DNA of 64,000 nucleotides, taken from contig QANU01013726.1 in the NCBI GenBank assembly GCA_003254905.1, positions 301,422 through 365,421 of the forward strand, in the 5' to 3' direction. A program made the translations under genes and the position numbers. Below, piece after piece: positions 1 to 11,170 of the stretch. How positions within the stretch are numbered: position 1 is the stretch's first letter; each line of letters starts with the position of its first letter. The stretch is from Nissolia schottii. Lineage: Eukaryota > Streptophyta > Magnoliopsida > Fabales > Fabaceae. The notes below the pieces were generated by a model. The model did no database searches, was not told the DNA's origin, and saw only the letters and a program-made list of their open reading frames with translations.

Positions 1-750
1 ATAGTGCAAGGGCCTCCAATGTCATGGTAATCATAATTAGTAGCCTTGCAAAGCTCCCTATACATAAAAGCTAAGACTGCAGATCCCTAGCTATATGTTC
101 CAGCATTGGCGAAGTCCTCTAGAAGTGGGAGGAACATAGAATGCACCCATGACCCTGAATGGTCTGGAAACAATGTGCCTCTAATAAAATGAAGCAAGTA
201 TGCTCGTGCATACTGCTAGACCAAAACATCATCTGCATTGTCATCAGACTCATTGTTAAGTAACTCAGATAGCCATGACAACTGAATGCACAATCTAGAA
301 TACCTACTCTACACTGGTGGGCGCACACTAAGTAATTCTTCACACCGATTGACCAAGTGATCATCCTGAGTTCAGCCAATCACAGCATGACCATCAATAG
401 GAAGACCAAAAATAATTATAATGTCCTCCAACGTCATGGTGCACTCCCCAGTAGGCATATGAAAGGTATGTGTCTCAGGACGTCATCTCTCTACCAGTGC
501 TGTAATCAAATGGTGATCAACAGTGCAATACCCCATATGAACAACCCCTATAAAGCCCGTCTGCTCTAAGTATGGGATGATACAATCTAGAGGGTCTCTA
601 TGCTTTTCTAAGTGTTTCGTAGTGTATACATGTCTAAAACATAATATCAGACCACTAGCCCCATTCCAAATATGCTGTGACACATGACAGTTTTGTAACT
701 CTAGAACAGAAGCGTCCTCTGGACCAGGGTTTACATGCTGAGCTATATTA
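1..750 (-). pseudogene. Plant mobile domain (PMD, MAIL/MAIN-like) protein remnant, C-terminus off window
   Basis: The minus strand shows the hallmark PMD segments in order: an IIPYLEQTGF block, then VDHHLITALVER, a stretch resembling [11 protein letters not shown] with MTLEDI, and further on RYSRLCIQLSWLSELL and GTLFPDHSGSWVHSMFLPLL. PMD proteins are nuclear; in Arabidopsis the domesticated MAIN and MAIL1 act in genome stability and silencing, while most family copies ride in MULEs or gypsy elements. Several in-frame stops interrupt this copy, so it is a pseudogene. It lies just downstream of a MULE transposase on the same strand, which fits an element-borne rather than a host gene. The start codon is not clear; similarity begins near 750. 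Bases 751-1044 between the two frames are AT-rich spacer. Confidence 0.75.
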
Positions 751-1044
751 TACGCTATAATAGATATTAAAAAATTGTGTGTTGATCACTAACATAATCA
801 AACAAAACAAAATATATTAATAACAAAATAATACATCAAATGTGTTCAAGATAAAATAACACAAACATAACAACAACAAAAATTAAAAAGTCATCACCCA
901 AAATCATACATAAACACAAATACATGTCCTCTGATAAATGTTCAACCATAACAACAAATAATGTTAAACTAGTTTAACTTGATGGTCCGCCACCATTATT
1001 CACTAAAGCTTTGCAACGAAGACTATTATGGTCAGTCTGTCTGC

Positions 1045-4000
1045 ACCATGAAATGTTGCATCAGGTCTTTCTCAACCCAATCCATCTCATTTCTAATTGT
1101 GGTTGACTTAGGTCGTCCTTTAATCTCTGCGCAATCTAGGGCCAGGCACTAATGTCAAATCAGGAGGTGGTGGCCACCATGATTCATCCTTGATGGGCTT
1201 CCACAGAGCCTCATAAGCTCGATAAACACTTTCATTTTTATACACATTAAGCACATATTGATAGGGGTCAATCGCCTTGGAAGAACATGTTGCCAATGCA
1301 TGAGAGCAAGGAAAGTGCAATGCTTTAAACATACCACAGTCACACCAACCTTCTTGAAGGTTTAAAGTAAATTTTTTTTACCACTTTCTTCTGTTTAAGG
1401 GTTGAATGCCTCTTCAACAAGAAAGTTAGTTGTCCTCCTATCAAATAAGGTCGCATGGTGGGATCTTACCTTTAAAATGTTAGGCAACCTATGTTCATAG
1501 AAAGTATCATTATATTTTGATTATCCACATAAAGCTTCTTTTTGGCATTAGCTTTTCTCTTCACAAAGTATTCTACCAATTTGAAATAAGTCATCTAAAC
1601 TAGTGCAATTATTGGTAGACGTCTGACCCCCTTTAAAACTCCATTTATACACTTTGATAGGTTGGTTGTCATATGACCAAATCTTTGACACCATCATCAT
1701 ATGCTAAACTCCACTTTTCTTTAGGAATTCCTTTAATCCAATTGGATATTTCTTCTGTTTCAGTGAATTTATCCAACCTCTCATCAAATTTTGATCGACA
1801 AGGTTCACGTCCTACAAAATTATTATCATTGTTACTATCTAACTAAAATGCACAATTATGGATGTTTTAAATGGAAGAAACAAATTCATTACTGATGTGC
1901 TTCAAATAGTTCTTCAAGAACACATTGTGAAACTTGCTGTGAAAATTACTGGCAATATGATTTAGATAGTACACATGATACGTATGAGGTAGTTGCCATC
2001 CAAGGTTAACATTATCCACTGTTGTTATGATACTCTTATGTTGATCAGCTATCTAACATATTCCTTGTTCTCATGTGACATGTTCACGAATGCAAGATAA
2101 GAACCAACTCCAAGCTTCCTTTGTTTCCCCATCAACAATAGCAAATGCAAGAGGTAATGGTCTTCGATTTCCATCTTGTGTAGTTGCAATCAACAATTTT
2201 TTATTTATATTTTCCATATAAATGAGTCATATCAACTTGAGTAAATGGCTTAAAAAATCTAAATCCAAGCACACATGGTTTGAAAGTCCAAAACAAGTGA
2301 GCAAACATTTGTTTTAATTGATCAACTCTATTATGCACCACATAGTCATCAGTTTCCAACAACACCATAGTATCTGACACAAAATGTTTCATGACCTCTA
2401 ACCATCTAGGTAACCCCTCATAAGATTCCTCCTAATCACCAAAAATCTCAATAGATGTTCCTTGCTTCGCAAACCAAGCTTTCTGATATGACAAATTGTA
2501 ACCAAATATACTTTTAATCCTCTTAAGTAACGAGTATATCTCAACATTAGACTGTGTTCTAACCATGCCCTGTACATACCTTTGGACCAAAATAGGTCGC
2601 AACTTCTTATGATCTTATGTCATAGAGATGTTTACACAAGTGTGTGGTCCATTGTATTGAGAACTTTTTCATTTATTACATCTGTTACTGTTAATAGCCC
2701 TAACTTTCCAATTGCAAGAAGCCCTAAATTGAGAGCACTTAGCAGTTAGCCTTTGTGTATTAGACAATTCAACCTTATAATCTCGATGCCTTTTGATTGA
2801 ATAATGATCTAAAACTGACTTCACAACATCTTTTGTTGGAAATTGCAATCCAACAAACAATTCTTCTTGTGAACTCCATGTGTCATATGATAAGTGTCAT
2901 ATTTTGGTATATTCCTAGGTTAGAATGACACTTATATGCATTGTTTTATATGAAATTACTAACCAACTTCCCCACTTTTGTAGGATTTTAATATAGTTCA
3001 AGAGAATGGATACTTATATTGTAAAATGATGCAATTCTTGTTAAATTCCCACAAAGATATGAGGCATGGAGCAAAGAGCTTAGAAGCAAGAAGAACTGAA
3101 GGTCCAATTGAAGTTCAGGCCGCTCAGCGCCCTCATAGAGCCATTCAACGCCCTCAAAGAGTCGCTCAGTGCCCTCTGTCTCAAGTGGACTTGCTTAAGG
3201 GTGAAGTTACCGTAAACTGCTGAGCAACCTGAGGCTTGGTTTCTTTATAAAAGGCCATCAACACCCGAATTCAGAGAGCTTCATGACATCCATCAACTGA
3301 GAACACATTCAGAGGGCTGAGACTTCGAAGAAGAAATTGGAGAAGGAGCCAAGAATTGTCGAGGAGCACGATGACACTTACCATGGCAGCGTGAGAACGT
3401 GTCATGGTGAGCGTCCATCACCTTGTCATTTGATTTCTTCTTGTAAGATAAATAGTTAATTCTCTTATTATTGGGATTTGATGAGTATTATGGTTTGATT
3501 GTATCCATGTAACTCTTGTATGTATGAATCTATCAATTTCTATGATTTGCATGATTTGATCTGATGCTTAATGCCTATTTTGGCCTTATCAATTAGAACC
3601 TGTTTTAAGATTTGATTTTGTGCGCGGCAATGACATTATTAAGTTGGATCTAGATCAAACCATGTAATATTCCTAATTGCTAGACATAGAGTTAGGTTTA
3701 TTAGTTGTTTTAACACCTGAAACTATATCGGTTTACTTTATTAATCGTGCGAGACATCGACAATTAACAATGGGAACCGAATGATCTTTTCATGATTGAA
3801 AGAAATGAGTAAGATAAGAACCGGTGGCGATAAATCAAAGAATTGATAATTCATATGTATTGAGTAAATGGATGTATGAAAATTGTAATATGATTCAATT
3901 CCCAACAAACTTTCCTGCTTCTTATTCGTTGTCATTTTATCTTTTGTTTTAATTTAATGTTCTCAAAATAAATTTACAAACCAACCACCATATTGTTTAA

Positions 4001-4977
4001 TTAAATGAACTCAAGAATGGCTATTTATCACAACTCCTAGAGGAAGACAACCCATCCGCTGTACTGCAATTGAATCCCTTGAGGATTGAAAGCAAAACAG
4101 TAGATAGGATAAATAGAAAAAGTGCAAAAAGCTTTCAACATCATACTCAACAAATCCAGTGGTCTCACCATTAGCAAATGCATCCTAATTAATTTTTGAA
4201 AATGGAAGACAATGAGGCTTAAATGTATTTTCAGGAATAACATTAGCTGGATGGACATTGTCAGCGAAAACACTAATTAGAGGGTCAGGATTATGAACAA
4301 AGTGAATTGGATAAACTTGATGCATATTAACAAATGCATGGACCTCATCTTTTGAATTCATACTTAAATCATCATCATCATCAGCAGGTAAATACTCTTC
4401 GTCATCACTTGTATCAAATAACACTTATCTTATTACTGTATTTTCACATTGAGATAAGTTCACACAAACAGAAGGTTGAGTCATATTGGTTGAAGTTGTA
4501 TATGGAGAATGAAAAGGTTGAGAATTTTGAGATAGAGTCACATCTTCTTGAAATACGGGAGCAAAATGTCTCATTGACGATTGAGTATTGATAGGGTTTG
4601 AAGGATCACTCTCAACATTCACATGAGTCTCTCCCTCTCTTGTCGCTACCTCGACAAACACCTCCATTAAAGCTAAATCTGGATTTTTCTCTCAAAAGCA
4701 TCTGTCATGCATGTAACATCTTCATCATCAAACATATCAACACCAATAGATTTCAACCCCTCACCCGACCCTTGTAATAGTCAAAAAAGAATTATTGATA
4801 CAAATTGATTCTCTTGTAACCTTAATTTCAAACACATTTTTTTTTCTTCAAATCATCTAGACGCATACCCCTCTCAATCATCATAGATGTCGGATTAGGA
4901 CAATCATACATAAACCAATGTTCACCTTCATACATTCTCCCATCAGAATAAATGAGCACAATAAGAGATTTCCTCAT
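1045..4977 (-). pseudogene. MuDR-type transposase remnant, split by a solo LTR
   Basis: Reading from an ATG at 4977, the first residues (MRKSLIVLIYSDGRMYE) match the N-terminus common to MULE transposases of this type, followed by an acidic linker (DDDDDLS, about 4360). The MuDR DNA-binding domain follows at 2860-2669 (GLQFPTKDVVKSVLDHYSIK), the DDE catalytic core begins near 2230 (QVDMTHLYGKY, holding the first Asp), and a SWIM-type zinc finger lies near 1330-1270 (FPCSHALA). The end, near 1045, contains the family tail with RNEMDWVE. Several stops and frame changes break the frame, so no active transposase is made. A 1253-bp LTR at 2888-4140 interrupts the region just before the DNA-binding domain; the MULE frame reads on the same way at both sides of the LTR, so the LTR arrived later. 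Confidence 0.85.
2888..4140 (+). mobile_element. Solo LTR (probable Ty3/gypsy) inside the MULE transposase
   Basis: The segment starts TGATAAG and ends TTTCAACA and is flanked by the 5-bp direct repeat TCATA (2883-2887 and 4141-4145). A TATA-like TTTATAAAAGG near 3243 sets the promoter on the plus strand. No internal coding region or second LTR is present, so this is a fossil solo LTR left by recombination between the two LTRs of a full element. The MULE transposase frame resumes correctly on both sides, which independently confirms the boundaries. The perfect target duplication suggests a fairly recent insertion, but a single LTR cannot be dated by LTR divergence. Family assignment rests only on length and terminal sequence. 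Confidence 0.85.
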
Positions 4978-5719
4978 TTTCTAATTCTGTATAAAACACA
5001 TTGTATGTCAAACATATATTGCTTAACAAACTAATATAGACAACATTTATAATACTACTACATATACTATACTATACTATACTACACTACACTATGCATC
5101 AATCTATCATAAATTGCTACAAATATGGACAACATACAATATTATACTACTCTGTGCATCAATCTATCATAAATTGCTTAGCAAACTAATATAGACAACA
5201 TTTATATAATCAATTTAATGATTACATTTAAAGAAATTAATTCACATATACTAATTAAACTATACATTTTAATAAATTAAAACTTATAAGTCTGCCACAC
5301 AAATTGAATCCAAGAGCTGGACAGCTAGCCTTCAGCAATCGAAGAGCTGGACACAAAATTAGGAATTTTAGGTAGATAAAACTTCTAGAGAGATAATGAA
5401 TTTTTAGAAAATGAGAATGGATGAATGGGGTTTGGGGATGGTGGGGTTGTTAAATAGGCACCGGGGGCAAATTCGCCAAATCGGTTGACAAATTTCTATT
5501 GAATTCATCAAACCGGTTGGCGAATACATGACAAATGTGGCGTGCGGGTTGGCGAAATTGAGAGAGATTCGCCAGGCGTGTTGGCGAATCTGACGTGGCC
5601 TCGCCACGTGGCCATAAGTGTCACGCTGGCCAAAACAGGTGTATTCCTGTAATAAGTTTGAAAGTAAGGGCATTTTGATAATTTGTTTGAGTAAGAAGGA
5701 CATTTTAGTAAAAAAATTC
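4978..5719. other. Leader region of the MULE with internal repeats
   Basis: There is no gene here. About 5009-5205 holds an imperfect duplication: a block with CATCAATCTATCATAAATTG occurs near 5098 and 5157, and a block with AAACTAATATAGACAACATT occurs near 5028 and 5184, with a TATAC-rich run at 5058-5090. About 5450-5620 contains at least five copies of GTTGGCGAA or its complement TTCGCCAA, plus a perfect 7-bp-stem hairpin ACGTGGC/GCCACGT at 5593-5609 that includes a CACGTG. This is probably the subterminal region of the MULE. Confidence 0.5.
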
Positions 5720-5895
5720 TTGGTTTTAGTAGCAGAAAAAAAAAGAAGCAAAAAACATGTTTTTTCTTTTTTTATCACAAAAGGCTAAAGGGTTACTTTC
5801 ATATCAATTAAAAATATCATCTTCTTTGTTTTATTGTATTACAAATATATTAAAGCACAAAAACGTCACTATTTTGAGAAGTAAAATAATGATCA
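5720..5895 (+). repeat. Direct duplication, copy A (partner 7177-7335)
   Basis: Both copies contain TTGGTTTTAG followed by a purine-rich run, ATCACAAAA, AGGCTAAAGGG, ATATCAATTA, TTTTATTGTATTACAAAT and GAGAAGTAAAATAA in the same order, with perhaps one difference in six to eight bases. Copy A starts exactly where MULE-type sequence ends. What the duplicated block is remains unclear; it could be target flank copied by a local rearrangement or an unrecognised repeat family. Confidence 0.75.
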
Positions 5896-5921
5896 CTTTA
5901 ATAATGTGAATAAATCATATC

Positions 5922-5960
<39 letters not shown>

Positions 5961-7176
5961 TCGTAATAATAAATAGTTGGATGAGTAGTAAGTAACTTGG
6001 TTTCTCATAAGGATGAAGACTCGAGTTCAATTTTGAAAAAGTACATTTGTTGAGAGGTAGAATAACCATTAATATTTCATCTCCCAAAATTGTAATAACA
6101 ATGTCTCCCATAATTACATTATAAAAAAAACATGCATGCATATATAATGATTTAATTTGAATAATGGTGTAAAATAATTTTATACTATCATGACATAACA
6201 ATTAAACTCTTATTTTACCCAAGTGAAATCAAATCATTATAAATTCTCAAGAACTAAAAACAAATGTATTAATTATGTCTTAGTGTAGAGTTAAAAAGGA
6301 AAATAATAATTGCAGAAACTAAGTGCAATATTTTTCAAATTGCTTGGATCCAAAAATAAAAAAAAAAAGTGACTAAAATCCGAAAGGCTCAAATTTATTT
6401 TAAACAAAATAAAAATAAAAAATAAAAATAACCATGTTAAGAGAAAAAAAAAATAAAAAAGATATATACCTAACAACAACACACCTCATCATCCCACCAC
6501 ACCCAACCAACCAACCATAAGCAGAGGGATGGGGGCAGCCGAGACGGGGAGTGTCACGTGGGCATCGTTGTGTTACTCATAACTGATAACAACTGCATTT
6601 ACCAAAAAAGTGTACGGACGGGGCCCTCTAGCCACGTGAAGGGCGCGTGGACGTGGAGCCCACCCAAGCAAGGTGTGTTTGTGTGAACCCGCAGTGTACA
6701 CCGTGTATTGGTATCCATCACGCCCTTTTCTTCTGGAGAAATATCAGTCAGTGATTGTCACTAATCACTATACACACTCCTACGCTTGTCACGCCCTATA
6801 GCCACGCTACACGTTGGCCTGCCCTTTCAGTCTCCCGTCATGCTTTTCTTTTCTTTTTCCTATTTTCGAATCTTAAATATTACTATATGAAACTACATCT
6901 ACACCTATTAATGTATGTGATTTATAAATATCAAGATACTCATATATTAAAATAATTGGTAATGTTATTTTCACATCAAATTTTGTGTAATTGCTCCGTC
7001 AACATTACAAAGTTCACACTCAAATTACACTCCCCTTCCCAATATTGAATAACACTTTTTATCTAAAAATTTATCTAATATTAATTATCATTTAATTAAA
7101 TTAAAAAATATTAATTAATATTTTTTTTAATTTTATCACTATAATAACTCATTATGGACTTGCTTTAATTGGTTCA
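5896..7176. other. Intergenic: AT microsatellite, SINE-like trace, GC-richer promoter-like patch
   Basis: No gene is supported. (AT)n runs at 5929-5958. About 5965-6110 may be a decayed tRNA-derived SINE: TGGATGAGTAG resembles an A box and GAGTTCAATTTT a B box, but neither fits well. About 6500-6840 is less AT-rich and holds two G-boxes (CACGTG at 6555-6560 and 6633-6638) and further ACGTGG cores, as in stress- or light-responsive promoters, but no convincing gene follows on either strand. Confidence 0.4.
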
Positions 7177-7335
7177 TTGGTTTTAGCAGCATAAAACACG
7201 TTTTTTTAATCACAAAAAGGCTAAAGGGCTACTTTTATATCAATTAATTAAAAATACCATCTTCATTTTATTGTATTACAAATCTATTAAAGTACAAAAA
7301 CGACATTATTATGAGAAGTAAAATAACTCATTAAG
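7177..7335 (+). repeat. Direct duplication, copy B (partner 5720-5895)
   Basis: Second copy of the block described at 5720-5895, in the same orientation and about 1.45 kb away. It shares AGGCTAAAGGG, TTTTATTGTATTACAAAT and GAGAAGTAAAATAA, with small insertions and substitutions. Confidence 0.75.
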
Positions 7336-7477
7336 TGAGTTAATTGAAGAAAGATAATTGTAGAGAAACAAACATATTTAAAAACAATTTAATCTAAATA
7401 TTTGATTTTTTTAAGTGTGTAAATTAATTGATTTCTTAATTTATATGCTTGTGTCAAAAATGCCATTTAATATTAAA

Positions 7478-7516
<39 letters not shown>

Positions 7517-9130
7517 CTAATTTTGGAGGGTTGTCCGTAAAGGGCATATTTTCGAATAGGGCAAGAAAAATCCCATAAATACAGTGTTTCACTGTTTTGC
7601 ACGATTTGTAACATACATTAATATTCTTGCTCTCCTCAGTAGAGCTGGTAATTGGTTTTGTGTTGGGTTTATCTTGTGGTCAATTTACTAAAATGCTATA
7701 TCCTCTACTGTATTTTTCAACATATGAATGTTGTGACATGCGATATTTTATTTTGTTACAATATGTATAAAACTTGAGATTGCATTAAAAAAAAAAAAAA
7801 AACAAATTCTTTGCCACAAGTTTACTCGTAGTGGACTCTTTTGTGGTTATTCTAATTAAATGATCTTAACTTTGAAAGCTAGCTATAAGGTTAGATATTT
7901 GTGGGTGATTCAATATAAAGTATATGAGATATAGACTCAATAACACTTATTTCATCTTAAAACCTAGTTTATGAGGAGAGAGCTGTACAAATTCCTATAT
8001 ACTGCCTAAATCATATGTATAAGCCATGTAGGGCTTAACAATGGTTTAATCACATTGTATTTCTATGTATAATATAGTAAACTCAGCGAAGTGAATTTTA
8101 CGTGCGGGTTATATAATTAATAAGGTCAATGAATGTTCCAAATATCGCAAAGTAATTGGTCTGGCGGTGTGGGTTATTATCAACCCGCACACGCTTTCCA
8201 CATATAGGAATCACTCATGAAAATCACTTTTTAATATAAATAAATAAATCTGACTCAGCTCATAATAATGAATCAACAAAGCACTTATTGCTATCTTCTA
8301 CTACACGTACGCAAATAATTGATATTAGAAAGAAAAAAAAATTGACCTAAAACTATATATTCCATCAAACTTGTATGGTACACGTATTATCCACGAAAAT
8401 TAATTTAGATTTGTTAATCTAATTTTATATAAATTGTTTAACTTTTATATTTTGTATTTTTAAATGTTAGAGGTGAGAAAATATTATTTTTAAATTAAAA
8501 AACATTTAGTGGGATTAAGTGAAGTAAGTTTAGTAAAATTTAAAATTAGGAAAAAAAAGTTAGTAGAATTTGGTGAAAATAGTTTAAGCGAGAAAAAATC
8601 TTTTAAAATAATAAAAAAACTCAAACATTTAATTAATATAAATAAATTTAATTTAAGGTTACATTTTTTTATTAATTATATTTAAAAATATGGTTTATAA
8701 TAATTTTATTACCGATGGCAATACTTCATAAAATTTTCGTCACCTGTAACCTCAATAAAACAATATAACCTTAACTTCGGAATATAGCCTTTCATAGTAT
8801 AATATTTATGAAGTTAAAATTACGATTTTTTAAATTAAGGGCACATAATGTGTGACACATTTTTAAAGTGCAGATAATATATAGAGAGATGAGGTCAGTG
8901 GGAGTAGACATTGACAGAAGCAGCAAATTCAGCCCGTGTGGGCTGCAATGATAGGTAAATGTAAGCAGATTGCAAAGTTAGTAACCATCGATGGATCGAT
9001 CATCGCATTCATTCATTAATGAGCATTCACTGCTAGCTACCACTCATAATCGGGGACCACACTATTGGGCCAACTCCACTTTCTTTTTAGGTTATTGCTA
9101 TTCTCTTTTAGACACATGAATTATTACTAT
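7336..9130. other. Intergenic AT-rich DNA
   Basis: No open frame with recognisable coding character. It contains an (AT)n microsatellite at 7480-7515, a poly-A run near 7787-7802, and otherwise unrecognised AT-rich sequence. Confidence 0.6.
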
Positions 9131-9490
9131 AGGTAAACTTTTAAATTCGTCTTTAAAATTGTCAATGTTAATAAAGTTTATCTTTAAATAATAAAAATGA
9201 TCTTATTAATTTTTGAGATTATCAAAAGTTGGTTAAGTTAATTTTTGAAGTGGATAAATTTGACAAGTTAATTTTTGAAGTGGATGAATTTGAACTATGT
9301 GAAATGACTTTTATTTTAGTTATATGTATGCCATGCCATTAAAACCCAAATCGAACTAGAAGAATAGTACAGAGATATCAACTTCATTGACTTTTGGTAA
9401 TTTCAGAAACTAAATGACTATTTTTATAACTTGAAAACAAACTTGATTAATGCTGACAACTTTAAAAATGAATTTGAAGTTTTACTCTAG
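9131..9490. mobile_element. MITE (Mutator-like) with long terminal inverted repeats
   Basis: The left end (AAATTCGTCTTTAAAATTGT, then CAATGTTAATAAAGTTT) is the inverted, imperfect complement of the right end, about 55 bp per arm. The element is flanked by the direct repeat TTATTACTAT (9121-9130 and 9491-9500), matching the 9-11 bp target duplications of Mutator-type elements. It has no coding capacity. Relatives occur at 25033-25274 and 56284-56460. Confidence 0.8.
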
Positions 9491-9621
9491 TTATTACTAT
9501 TCCATGTCAAGACGGATTATCAAGCTTGGTCGATGTAAGAACACTAATAAAAATAAAAACAAAAGTATCAATTTTAAATTTAATTTTTATCCACTTATGT
9601 AAAAAAAATTATACTGCCATT

Positions 9622-10812
9622 TGTAACATCTCGCTTTTTTCTTAGTGAAAATCTCGCCAGATAAATGCATATAAACTCTCTTTGTAGGATAAATATTTAG
9701 AAACATGAACTCTTAGGTTAAAAAAAATGCCTGTAGAAATAATTCTACTCATTTTCATAAAATTTTGCAGACACTATAATAAATTATTTTTGTCATCTGA
9801 GTACAATAGCGTGAATAAGGTATCTATAAAGTATACAGTTACAGAAGAAAGCTCACAAATACCTTAGATTAACCTAAATTCTTCCTTAGAAAAATTAGGA
9901 GATCACAAGGACGTGATCAGAATATTTTTAGAATAACCATATGCGAAGTACCAAAATCGAAAACGACCAACTCTAATCAAAATTGATCTGCATGTGACCC
10001 TTAATTCTTGGCCACAAAAAGTGGCCAAGACACAAGGCCTAAACACAGCCAAGAATAGCCCAAATGGCCAAAGTCAACATTCAAAGCATGAGTCATGTAG
10101 TGACTAGGCGACATGATGTCATGGATGATGTCATCAAAAGGACAAATTGGTAAATTGGTCCAAGGGCATTTTTGGAAAGTGAAATTCAGCCAAGGGCCTA
10201 TAAATACCCCTTGGGAATTCGAAATTTTGGGAGAAAAAAAGGAGAACATTGCCAAAACTCTGTCCAAATACACACTCAGCTGTTATCCTGTCAAAACCAC
10301 AAACCGAGAAACTTCCCTATACAAATCCTAGTCAAGATTCCCCAAGAATTCCCTAACCTTACCCTCACCAAAATTTCTCTTAAGTTCTTAGAGAAATTTT
10401 GGAGAAGCCTATCCTAGAACGAGAGCTTGGGAATATTAGAGATCCCTAGTCACCTAGTAAAGTAGATAAGACTGCTCAGGACTAGAACGGATAATAGCAA
10501 GTAGGGATTTAGTATAATTGTGACACCTAGAGACTCTCTGAGTAGCGAAATCATAATTGAAGTGTAAACAACTAGTTATACCCCGAGGATGCCCATTGAA
10601 AACAAAGTGTTCTCACCCCCACTCCTTTATGGTTCCAGGCGGAAGCGTACAATTCATCGACAAGAAGGAAACATGGTAAGACGATGACCAATGCACATTG
10701 GGATGACTCCAAAGTGGCAGTACAAGTGTTATATACATTAGAGCAAGAAACGTTTTGTATTATGTATTAGTCCACTGGTCTAGATATGACCACTGAATCT
10801 TATGTGAATTCT

Positions 10813-10856
<44 letters not shown>

Positions 10857-11165
10857 TCGGTGTACAGTGATGTGTTGGACCATGTACTTGTACTTGTTCA
10901 TCTATATAACATGTGTTGAACTATTTCTCGCTTAAGTCCCTTGAGACTCTATTGTTAGTATACATATGTTCTCTTTGTACTACGCACGACTCATAGTTTA
11001 TGAAATAATGAGGAAAAGGAAAAGTTTTCAAACGATCCATATTTTTAAGTAAGAAATATTTTCAAAGATAATAGTAGGGGCTAAAAGTAACCCCAACCAA
11101 AACAGATAACAACCTAGTGAGCATCGTTTGCGACTTAAACGTAAGTGGCTAGCTAGGGTGTTACA
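9622..11165 (+). mobile_element. Solo LTR (probable Ty3/gypsy), intact target duplication
   Basis: It begins TGTAACATCTCGC and ends GGGTGTTACA, so the ends are inverted (TGTAACA/TGTTACA), and it is flanked by CCATT on both sides (9617-9621 and 11166-11170). A TATA box (CTATAAATACC near 10199) gives plus-strand promoter orientation; an (AT)n run lies at 10816-10850. It is a fossil solo LTR of 1544 bp with no coding region. A related fragment of its first 270 bp lies inside the CACTA element at 41250-41983. The perfect flanking repeat suggests a relatively young insertion. Confidence 0.9.
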
Positions 11166-11170
11166 CCATT

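Larger units (their letters stand above)
1..5720 (-). mobile_element. Mutator-like element (MULE) with transposase and PMD frames, 3' end outside window
   Basis: A single minus-strand element appears to hold, in transcription order, a leader with GGCGAA-rich short repeats (about 5450-5620), a MuDR-type transposase frame (4977 to about 1045) and a plant mobile domain frame (about 750 to below 1). Plant MULEs carrying both genes are a known class, and the two frames here are only about 300 bp apart on the same strand. The right boundary near 5720 is inferred from the start of a duplicated flanking block at that point; the left terminus lies outside the window, so terminal inverted repeats and the target duplication cannot be paired. 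Both frames are interrupted, so the copy is non-functional. Confidence 0.6.

Noticed and set aside
8906-8935. TTGACAGAAG as a possible miR156
   Set aside because: The rest of the mature sequence is absent and no hairpin partner is seen.
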